From Geodermatophilus saharensis (GTDB lineage: Bacteria; Actinomycetota; Actinomycetes; Mycobacteriales; Geodermatophilaceae), in the NCBI RefSeq assembly GCF_900188205.1, contig NZ_FZOH01000007.1, forward strand, positions 213,765 to 277,764: DNA of 64,000 bases, written 5' to 3'. Below are positions 32,928 to 42,235 of the stretch, one piece after another (the first letter of the stretch is position 1; every line of letters begins with the position of its first letter). The notes beneath the pieces were generated by a model, which was given only the letters and a program-made list of their open reading frames with translations, was not told where the DNA came from and did no database searches. The translations under genes and the position numbers were made by a program.

Positions 32928-33374
32928 TCACGCTAGGGACGGCGCACCGGCCCGTGCTTCTCGATTCCTGACCGGTCGGGTGACCTGCTTGGCGACGCAC
33001 GCCGGCAGGCCCTCGGTGCCCTCCGCGGCGAGGCGCCGGTAGGTGCTCGGCGGCATGCCGACCAGCTCGGTGAACCGGGTGCTGAAGGTGCCCAGCGACG
33101 AGCAGCCGACCGCGAAGCAGGCGTCGGTGACGCTCACGTCGCCGCGCCGCAGCAGGGCCATGGCCCGCTCGATGCGCCGGGTCATCAGGTAGGAGTACGG
33201 GGACTCGCCGTAGGCCCGCCGGAACGCCCGGCTGAGGTACCCGGCGGAGACGTGCACGCCCCGGGCGAGCGCCTCGACGTCGAGCGGCTGGGCGTACTCG
33301 CGGTCGATCCGGTCGCGGACGCGGCGCAGCCGGGCGAGGTCGCGCAGGTGCTGGTCGCCGCTCCGGCTGGTCAC
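32928..33374 (-). CDS. AraC family transcriptional regulator
   Basis: A 148-aa protein consisting only of an AraC-type double helix-turn-helix (residues about 16-118): first HTH VEALARGVHVSAGYLSRAFRRAYG, second HTH VSVTDACFAVGCSSLGTFSTRFTELVGMPPSTYRR. No effector domain is present, so any ligand sensing must come from elsewhere or expression level controls activity. Start GTG 33374 has CACGAT seven bases upstream (a weak leaderless hexamer). It is upstream of and probably regulates the VOC gene. Confidence 0.9.
   Translation of the reverse strand: MTSRSGDQHLRDLARLRRVRDRIDREYAQPLDVEALARGVHVSAGYLSRAFRRAYGESPYSYLMTRRIERAMALLRRGDVSVTDACFAVGCSSLGTFSTRFTELVGMPPSTYRRLAAEGTEGLPACVAKQVTRPVRNREARAGAPSLA
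32930..32935 (-). promoter_or_regulatory. Leaderless -10 hexamer TAGCGT for the VOC gene
   Basis: TAGCGT, 7 bases, ATG 32922. Its last base overlaps the AraC stop codon (32928-32930). Confidence 0.5.
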
Positions 33375-33438
33375 GGGCGGGATCGTGCCACGGCCGGCGG
33401 GCGTCGTCCGGGGACGAGGACCCCGGGAGGAGGAGGAG

Positions 33439-33511
33439 AGCCGCCTGTCGGAATCGAACCGACGACCTTCTCATTACGAGTGAGATGCTCTACCGACTGA
33501 GCTAAGGCGGC
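33439..33511 (-). tRNA. tRNA-Thr (anticodon CGT)
   Basis: On the minus strand the sequence folds into a full cloverleaf: acceptor GCCGCCT/AGGCGGC, D-arm with AGTCGGTAG, anticodon stem TCTCA/TGAGA with loop CTCGTAA (anticodon CGT, reads ACG), and T-arm GTCGG-TTCGATT-CCGAC. The discriminator base is T and CCA is not encoded. No integrase or attachment-site duplication is seen beside it. Confidence 0.97.
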
Positions 33512-33568
33512 GGGCGTGCGGCGTCCAGCGTACGGCACCGTCCGCCCGCACTCGCGCAGGCCCGGCGG

Positions 33569-34768
33569 CTACGCGGGCAGGCGCAGCGCCACGGTCAGCG
33601 CCTCGACGGCGACCTGCGGCTTGACGTTCTGCTCCAGCGCCGTCCGGCAGGCGAGCACCGCGTCGATGCGCCGCAGCGCGCCCTCCGCGCCGATGCGCCG
33701 GGCGAGCTCCTCGGCGTCGGCCCGCCGGTCGGGGTGGTCCAGCGGCAGCGACTCGCCGGGTGCGGCGGCGAGGACGAGGGCGTCGCGGTAGAGGCCGGCG
33801 AGGTCGACCAGCGCCCGGTCGAGGGAGTCGCGGCCGATGCGGGTGGCCCGGCTCTTCTGCCGCTTCTCCAGCTCCTTGAGCTGCCCGGCCCCGCGGCTGG
33901 CGGCGGCCACCCCCGGTCCCCGCGCGCCGACGCCCAGGCTGGCCTTGACCGCCTCGGTCTCGGCGCCGTCGAGGGCGGCGGTGGTCCGGTCGGACTCCTC
34001 CTTGGCCGCGCCGACGAGGTCGTCGGCGGCGGTCAAGCAGGCGGCCAGCGAGACCAGCGAGAGCGGGACGTCCAGGACGGCCTTGCGCACCAGCCGGGCG
34101 CTCTCGTCCTGGGCCAGGTGCCGCGCCCGCCCGACGTGCCCGCCGGCCGCGGCCGCGGCCCAGGCGGCCAGCGCCGGGTCGACGCCGTCGCGGCGCACCA
34201 GCACGTCGGCGACGGCGTCGGTCGGCGGCGTCCGCAGGCCCACGACGCGGCAGCGGGAGCGGATGGTGACCGGCACGTCCTCGGGGTGCAGGCTCGGCGC
34301 GCACAGCAGGAAGACCGTGCGCGGCGGCGGCTCCTCGATCATCTTGAGGACGGCGTTGGCGGCCTGCTCGGTCATGCGGTCGGCGTCCTCCACGACGACG
34401 ACCTGCCAGCGTCCCTGTGACGGCGCGCGGCCGGCCACCCGCACCAGCTCGCGCGCCTCGACGACGCCGATCGACAGGCCCTCGGGGACGACGGTCTGCA
34501 CGTCGGCGTGGGTGCCGGCGAGCACCGTGCGGCAGGCGTGGCAGGTGCCGTCGCCGCCGTCGGGACACTGCAGCGCCGCGGCGAAGGCGCGCGCGGCGAC
34601 CGAGCGGCCCGAGCCGGGCGGGCCGGTGAACAGCCACGCGTGGGTCATGGCGGCGGGGTCGGCGACGGCGGCCTGCAGCTCGGCGACGACGGCCGGCTGG
34701 CCGACGACCTGCGCCCAGACGCCGCCCGGCGCGGCTGAGCCTCCTGGCGACCTCGCGGTCTCGGTCAC
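33569..34768 (-). CDS. holB: DNA polymerase III subunit delta'
   Basis: Part of the clamp-loader. The 399-aa protein has the AAA+ fold with a degenerate Walker A GPPGSGRS (Arg in place of Lys), as expected for the non-hydrolysing delta' stator, a zinc-binding cluster (CPDGGDGTCHAC, about 69-80), VVVVEDADRMTEQAANAVLKMIEEPP and the sensor-1-like SRCR. The C-terminal part (about 230-399) is longer and alanine-rich as in actinobacterial homologues. GTG 34768 overlaps the tmk stop (GTGA). tRNA-Thr lies 57 bases downstream. Confidence 0.92.
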   Translation of the reverse strand: MTETARSPGGSAAPGGVWAQVVGQPAVVAELQAAVADPAAMTHAWLFTGPPGSGRSVAARAFAAALQCPDGGDGTCHACRTVLAGTHADVQTVVPEGLSIGVVEARELVRVAGRAPSQGRWQVVVVEDADRMTEQAANAVLKMIEEPPPRTVFLLCAPSLHPEDVPVTIRSRCRVVGLRTPPTDAVADVLVRRDGVDPALAAWAAAAAGGHVGRARHLAQDESARLVRKAVLDVPLSLVSLAACLTAADDLVGAAKEESDRTTAALDGAETEAVKASLGVGARGPGVAAASRGAGQLKELEKRQKSRATRIGRDSLDRALVDLAGLYRDALVLAAAPGESLPLDHPDRRADAEELARRIGAEGALRRIDAVLACRTALEQNVKPQVAVEALTVALRLPA

Positions 34769-35502
34769 GCGACCCGCCCGGGCAGCAGGGCGGCGACCCG
34801 CTCGCGCACGGCGGCGGTGAGCTCGTCGGCGGGCCGGCCGGCGTCGAGGACCAGGTAGCGGTGCGGCTCGGCGTCGGCCAGCGCGCGGAAGGTGGCGCGG
34901 ACGCGCTCGTGGAAGTCGACCGACTCCGCCTCGAGCCGGTCGGCGGCGGCGCGGCCCAGGGCCCGCGCCAGGCCCGCCTCGGGCGGCAGGTCGAGCAGCA
35001 CGGTGAGGTCGGGCACCAGCCCGCCGGTGGCCCACCGCGACAGCCGGCGCACCTCCTCCAGCGCCAGCGCGCGGCCGGCGCCCTGGTAGGCCAGCGAGCT
35101 GTCGACGTAGCGGTCGGTGACGACGACCTCGCCGGCCTCCAGCGCCGGGCGGACGACGGCGTGCACGTGGTGGGCGCGGTCGGCGGCGTAGAGCAGCGCC
35201 TCGGCGCGCGGCGCGAGGTCGCCGGTGGCCGGGTCGAGCAGCAGCGCGCGGATCCGCGCGCCGGGTGGGGTCCCGCCGGGCTCGGAGGTCAGCCGCGCCG
35301 GGATCTCGTGCCGTCCCAACCAGTCGAACAGCAGGCCGGCCTGGGTGGACTTGCCGGTGCCCTCCCCGCCCTCGAAGGCGACGAACAACCCGCGGCCGGG
35401 CAGGCGCGGATGGGCGGCGATCGGGTGCTCCCGGGGTGGCTGGCGGGGTGGGTGTCGGCCGGTCCACGGTACCGGCCGGGTCCGACGCCGCCGCGTTCCC
35501 AC
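34765..35502 (-). CDS. tmk: Thymidylate kinase
   Basis: Phosphorylates dTMP to dTDP. The P-loop FEGGEGTGKSTQ, DRY motif VVTDRYVDSSLAYQGAGR, and the LID region are clear. The family domain begins at LFVAFEGGEG; the only upstream ATG/GTG in frame before the divergent gene is GTG 35502, which adds about 38 Arg/Pro-rich residues. A TTG at the LFVAF position is the alternative start, so the N-terminus is uncertain. Coupled to holB, as in many bacteria. Confidence 0.9.
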   Translation of the reverse strand: MGTRRRRTRPVPWTGRHPPRQPPREHPIAAHPRLPGRGLFVAFEGGEGTGKSTQAGLLFDWLGRHEIPARLTSEPGGTPPGARIRALLLDPATGDLAPRAEALLYAADRAHHVHAVVRPALEAGEVVVTDRYVDSSLAYQGAGRALALEEVRRLSRWATGGLVPDLTVLLDLPPEAGLARALGRAAADRLEAESVDFHERVRATFRALADAEPHRYLVLDAGRPADELTAAVRERVAALLPGRVA

Positions 35503-35508
35503 GGGCCC

Positions 35509-35514
35509 TAGCGT
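35509..35514 (+). promoter_or_regulatory. Leaderless -10 hexamer TAGCGT for the Tam-like gene
   Basis: TAGCGT, 7-base spacer, then GTG 35522. The hexamer sits just 6 bases beyond the divergent tmk GTG, so the two starts compete for the same DNA. Confidence 0.55.
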
Positions 35515-35521
35515 CGCCGGC

Positions 35522-36316
35522 GTGGACGCCGCCTGGGACCCCGCGACGTACCTGCGCTTCGCCGGCGAGCGGGCGCGCCCGTTCGCCGACCTGCTGGCCC
35601 GCGTGGACACGGCCGACCCGCGGGTCGTCGTCGACCTCGGCTGCGGCGAGGGTGCGCTGACCGCCTCGCTCGCGGCGCGCTGGCCCGGTGCGCGGGTGAC
35701 CGGCGTCGACTCCTCCCCGGAGATGCTGGCCGCCGCGGCGGCGCACGCGGTCGACGGGCGGGTCGGCTTCGCCCTCGGCGACGTCCGCGAGTGGCGGCCC
35801 GGGGAGCCGGTCGACGTCGTCGTCTGCAATGCCGTCCTGCACTGGGTGCCCGGTCACGCCGGCCTGCTGGTGCGCTGGGCCGGGTACCTGGCGCCGGGCG
35901 GCCGGCTGGCGGTGCAGGTGCCCGGCAACCACCGGGCGCCGACGCACCGGCTGCTGGCCGACCTGTGCACCTCGCCGCGGTGGTCGGCGCGGCTGGCGGC
36001 CGCCGCTCCCCCGCCGGACCCGGTGCTCGACCCGGCCGGATACCTCGACGTGCTGGTGGGTGCCGGCCTGGCCGCCGACGTCTGGGAGACCACCTACCTG
36101 CACGTGCTGCGCGGGACGGACCCGGTGCTGGGCTGGGTGCGCAGCACCGTGCTGCGGCCGGTGCTGGCCCTGCTCGACGACGACGCCGCCGCCGAGCTGA
36201 CCGCCGACTACGCGGCGGCCCTGCGCGAGGCCTACCCGGCGCGGCCCGACGGCACCACCGTGCTGCCGTTCCGGCGGGTGTTCGCGGTGGGCTCCCGGCC
36301 GCTCAGCGCGGGGTGA
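35522..36316 (+). CDS. Trans-aconitate 2-methyltransferase-like protein
   Basis: A 264-aa class I methyltransferase starting VDAAWDPATYLRFAGERARPFADLL, as in Tam proteins, with motif I VVVDLGCGEGALTASLA (about 38-54), VTGVDSSPEML, and the Tam-like NAVLHWVPGH and VPGNHRAPTH segments. Tam esterifies trans-aconitate to relieve aconitase inhibition. GTG 35522 follows the leaderless promoter. The 3' end overlaps the convergent methyltransferase by 14 bases. Confidence 0.88.
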   Translation: MDAAWDPATYLRFAGERARPFADLLARVDTADPRVVVDLGCGEGALTASLAARWPGARVTGVDSSPEMLAAAAAHAVDGRVGFALGDVREWRPGEPVDVVVCNAVLHWVPGHAGLLVRWAGYLAPGGRLAVQVPGNHRAPTHRLLADLCTSPRWSARLAAAAPPPDPVLDPAGYLDVLVGAGLAADVWETTYLHVLRGTDPVLGWVRSTVLRPVLALLDDDAAAELTADYAAALREAYPARPDGTTVLPFRRVFAVGSRPLSAG

Positions 36317-37064
36317 GCCGGTAGGCGTTGGTCCGGTACGGCAGCTCCAGGAGGTCGCGCGCGGCGGTGTCGGGGTGGCCGGCGAGCAGGTCGCGCAGGC
36401 CGCCGAGGAACGCCGCCCGGGCCCGCGGGGTCATGGTGGCCACGTAGCTGCGGGTGCCGATGCCGCCGACGACCTGCTCGGGGGGAACCCGCTGGACGAC
36501 GCGGAACTCCGCGTCGGCGACGTCGGCCGGCAGCGCCCGCGCGAACCGCGCGACGACGCCCTGGTCGGCCTCGTGGCCGCGGGCCTCGGCGGCCAGCGCG
36601 GCGCCGAGCGCGGCGACCCACGGCACCCGCTCGTCGCGGACGTTCCAGACGAACCCGACCACGCTCCCGGGCCGCAGCACGCGACGCAGTTCGGCGGCCG
36701 CCGGCTCCGGGTCGAACCAGTGCGCGGCCTGGCCGGCGACCACGGCGTCGACACTGCGGTCGGGCAGCGGGACCGCCTCCGCGCCGCCGACGTGCACCGG
36801 CACGCCGGGGTGGCGGGCGTGCAGCTGGTCGAGCATCTGCGGCGAGGGGTCGACCGCGACCACCTCGTGCCCGGCGGCGAGCAGGACGCCGGTGAGCAGG
36901 CCGGTGCCGGCGCCCAGGTCGAGCACCCGCCGCGGCCACCCCCCGAGGAGGAAGGCCACGGCGCCGGGCGGGTAGCCCGGTCGCAGGGCGGCGTAGTCGG
37001 CCGCGACCGCCCCGAACGACGTCCGCCGCTGCTGCCAGTCGGCGGGGTCGAGCGGGTCGGTCAC
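36303..37064 (-). CDS. Class I SAM-dependent methyltransferase
   Basis: A 253-aa protein with motif I RVLDLGAGTGLLTGVLLAAGHEVVAVDPS and GQAAHWFDPEPAAAELRRVLRPG, characteristic of the UbiE/COQ5-like group. The N-terminus RRTSFGAVAADYAALRPGYP is the common start of this actinobacterial subfamily. Substrate unknown. GTG 37064 is eight bases from the topA stop, so it is probably cotranscribed with topA. Confidence 0.87.
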   Translation of the reverse strand: MTDPLDPADWQQRRTSFGAVAADYAALRPGYPPGAVAFLLGGWPRRVLDLGAGTGLLTGVLLAAGHEVVAVDPSPQMLDQLHARHPGVPVHVGGAEAVPLPDRSVDAVVAGQAAHWFDPEPAAAELRRVLRPGSVVGFVWNVRDERVPWVAALGAALAAEARGHEADQGVVARFARALPADVADAEFRVVQRVPPEQVVGGIGTRSYVATMTPRARAAFLGGLRDLLAGHPDTAARDLLELPYRTNAYRLTPR

Positions 37065-37072
37065 GGCCGCGG

Positions 37073-39988
<2,916 letters not shown>

Positions 39989-40175
39989 GGTGCTCCTGTC
40001 GGTGGTGCTCGCTGGGCGGCGGTGCGGGTGCGGTGTCGGCTACCCGGCGCGCCCCTCGGCGGGCCACGGTAGGCCACGACCGCGGAACGCGACCGGCTGG
40101 CGACCCCGGGTGGCGCGCCGTCACCGCGTCCAACGGCGCAGCACCGCGGCTGTTCCCGGGGCCCGGGGTGGCCGG

Positions 40176-41744
40176 TCAGTCGGGCTCCCGGGCGCCGGCG
40201 ACCACCTCCCCGACGGCGGCCAGGGTCGGCCGGTCGCGCTCGAGGTACCAGCCGTGCCAGGTGTCCCGGTCGGTCGGCAGCGGAGTCGCGCCGAAGTCCG
40301 CGTTGTCGGTCTCCGTGCCGTGCACGTCGACCAGCCACGTGACCGGGTCGAGCGGCGCGGAGGCCTCGTGGACCTCCGCCGCCTCCAGGTCCGACGCCGG
40401 GCCGTCCATCCCGGGACTCCCGAGCAGGACCAGGGCGTCGGCGGCCAGCTCGCCACGCTCCTCCGCGGCGCGGTCGACCACGACGGTCCCGTAGCTGTGG
40501 GCCACGACCGTCAGCCGCGGTGGGGCGCTGCTGCTCCCCCGGTCCGCCGCGCGTGCCGCGGCCAGGCCCGCGAGGTCACCCGCGAGCGCCCTGCCACCGG
40601 CGGCAGCCCGCCCCTCGACCCAGGCCCGGGGGGAGACGACGCTGCCGGGTGGGCGGTAGCCGAGCCAGGCGACCGTGGCCACGGCGGCGACCGGCGCGGC
40701 GGCCCGGGCGGCGTCGGCCACGGCCTGCGCGTCGTCACCGAGGTCGTCGAGGTCGTCGACGTCGTTGCCGACACCCGGGACGAGGAACGCGACGTCGTCG
40801 GCGGTGTCGAGGTCGCCGTAGGCGAGGGCCACCAGGTGGTCGTCGGCGTCGAAGGACCACAGCTGCACCGTGCGCCCGGCCGCCTCCTCGGCCGCGATCC
40901 CGTCGGCGGCGGCCCGCGCCGTCGCGTACCCCTCGGCGGCCGGGTCGGCCAGCGCCCGGTCGAGCAGGACGCGGTTGGCCTGGTCCCGCGCCCAGGCGGG
41001 GAGCCCGTCGAGGCTCCCGACCAGCCGCGGCTCGGCCGTGGTCACCGCGTCGCGGGTGCGCGACGACAGGCCGGCCCACCAGGCGGCCACCGCCTCCGGG
41101 GACGTCCCGGCCACCGGCAGGCAGGACCGGATCCAGGCGCCGTCGGCCAGGACCACCGCCGCGAGGTCGCCGAAGCTCCCGGGTCGGGAGGCGCCGAGGC
41201 CGCCGAGCGGGGCGAGCGGGCCGGAGGAGTCCGCGGCGGCAGCCGCCGCCCGGGCGGCGGCGTGCAGCGCCTCGGCGGCGGTCGCGGCGACCCGTTCCGC
41301 GGTGGCCGCCTGCTCGGCCAGGAGGTCGTAGTGGGCGGCGAGGACGTCCGGTGAGGCGTCGGCGGGCGCCGCGACCGGTACGGGTGCGACGACACCGCCC
41401 GCCTCGTCCAGCGTCACCCCGGACGCGGCGGCCGCGGCCAGCGCCTGTGCCGCCGTCTCCTGGGCGGCGCGCGCCTGCCGGGCGGCCTCCTGCAGCGAGG
41501 AGAGGGAGGCGGCCAGCGCGCCGGTCACCTCCGTCGCCACGGCGGACACCTCGCAGAAGGCGGTCGCGGCGGCCGTCCCCGCCGGTCCCGACCAGTAGTC
41601 GGCACCGCCGAGGGCGCGCGCCACCGCCTCCACCCGCGCCCGCCACGGGGGCAGCCGCTCGGTCACCGCCTCGAGCGTGTACACGGCACCGTCGAGCAGC
41701 GGGGTGTCCCAGCCGGCGACGGCGGTCAGTCCGGGCGCGCTCAC
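40176..41744 (-). CDS. DUF1023 alpha/beta hydrolase with WXG-like N-terminal region
   Basis: A 522-aa protein without signal peptide. The N-terminal 230 residues are Ala-rich helices and contain a W-S-G motif (residues 51-53, YWSGPAG) like WXG100 proteins of type VII secretion. The C-terminal half is an alpha/beta hydrolase of the DUF1023 type: AFLVPGVGNDVDDLD, the nucleophile elbow VVAHSYGTVVV and a late Asp/His region (VTWLVDVHGTETDN, then DTWHGWYL). Substrate unknown. GTG 41744 overlaps the stop of the small helical gene. The pair resembles ESX-associated secreted hydrolases, but no ESX machinery gene is in the window. Confidence 0.8.
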   Translation of the reverse strand: MSAPGLTAVAGWDTPLLDGAVYTLEAVTERLPPWRARVEAVARALGGADYWSGPAGTAAATAFCEVSAVATEVTGALAASLSSLQEAARQARAAQETAAQALAAAAASGVTLDEAGGVVAPVPVAAPADASPDVLAAHYDLLAEQAATAERVAATAAEALHAAARAAAAAADSSGPLAPLGGLGASRPGSFGDLAAVVLADGAWIRSCLPVAGTSPEAVAAWWAGLSSRTRDAVTTAEPRLVGSLDGLPAWARDQANRVLLDRALADPAAEGYATARAAADGIAAEEAAGRTVQLWSFDADDHLVALAYGDLDTADDVAFLVPGVGNDVDDLDDLGDDAQAVADAARAAAPVAAVATVAWLGYRPPGSVVSPRAWVEGRAAAGGRALAGDLAGLAAARAADRGSSSAPPRLTVVAHSYGTVVVDRAAEERGELAADALVLLGSPGMDGPASDLEAAEVHEASAPLDPVTWLVDVHGTETDNADFGATPLPTDRDTWHGWYLERDRPTLAAVGEVVAGAREPD

Positions 41745-42067
41745 GCGGCCGTCTCCTGCGCGATCGCCGCCCGGGCGGCGAGCAGCCGGTCGGAGACGGC
41801 GGCGTCGGCGAGGCGGTAGCTCCGGACCGCGGCCAGCAGCGTCCGCGCGGCGGCGTCGGCGCCCTCGACGAGGTCGGCCACCAGCGCCGCCCACGCCCGG
41901 CCGGTCCCGCCGGCGTGCTCGGAGAGCTCCCCCGGCACCGCCGTCGCCAGGGACACCGCGGTGGAGGCGCACAGGTCGGCGTCGGCCGACAGCTCGGCGG
42001 CGAGCGCGGCCAGCTCCTCACCGAGCGCCTGGACGGCGTCGAGCTGGATGGCGATCGGTACGGACAC
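41741..42067 (-). CDS. Small helical protein, WXG100/ESX-like partner of the DUF1023 hydrolase
   Basis: A 108-aa, nearly all-helical, Ala/Leu-rich protein (MSVPIAIQLDAVQALGEELAALA start; helix-turn-helix hairpin shape) with no signal peptide and no exact W-x-G; the turn region has GRAWAAL. Size and pairing with DUF1023 fit the small partners of T7SS-like substrates. GTG 42067 has GGGAGG just upstream. Its promoter region contains TAGCGT and the paired CTGTGGACGGC motif. Confidence 0.65.
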   Translation of the reverse strand: MSVPIAIQLDAVQALGEELAALAAELSADADLCASTAVSLATAVPGELSEHAGGTGRAWAALVADLVEGADAAARTLLAAVRSYRLADAAVSDRLLAARAAIAQETAA

Positions 42068-42116
42068 GGCCCCTCCCGGCGTCGGTGCCGGCCCGGGGGT
42101 CGGGACGGCGCCGCGG

Positions 42117-42122
42117 ACGCTA
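42117..42122 (-). promoter_or_regulatory. Candidate -10 hexamer TAGCGT for the helical protein/DUF1023 operon
   Basis: TAGCGT on the minus strand, about 50 bases before GTG 42067, giving a short 5' leader with a ribosome-binding site. Confidence 0.45.
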
Positions 42123-42149
42123 GGGCCGCACCGGGACCGACCCCCGGGA

Positions 42150-42179
42150 GCCGTCCACAGCCGGGGCGGCCGTCCACAG
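42150..42179 (-). promoter_or_regulatory. Paired motif CTGTGGACGGC, copy 1
   Basis: On the minus strand CTGTGGACGGC occurs twice, separated by eight bases. The nearer copy ends 27 bases before the TAGCGT hexamer, just upstream of where a -35 would lie, so an activator role is plausible. Identical geometry occurs at 48553-48582 and 58984-59013. Confidence 0.6.
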
Positions 42180-42235
42180 GGCGCGCCGCGAGCCCCCGCC
42201 TGGTGGGTGTCCGGGCGGAGGCTCGCCGCCTGCGG

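Noticed and set aside
33439..33511. tRNA-Thr as an integration site for a genomic island
   Set aside because: No integrase gene and no duplicated tRNA 3' end is visible on either side; the neighbours are housekeeping genes.
42150..42179. TGTGGAC pairs as ordinary DnaA boxes
   Set aside because: They match only seven of nine positions of TTGTCCACA, are always paired at exactly 19 bases and lie just upstream of -10 hexamers; DnaA binding is not excluded but is the weaker explanation.
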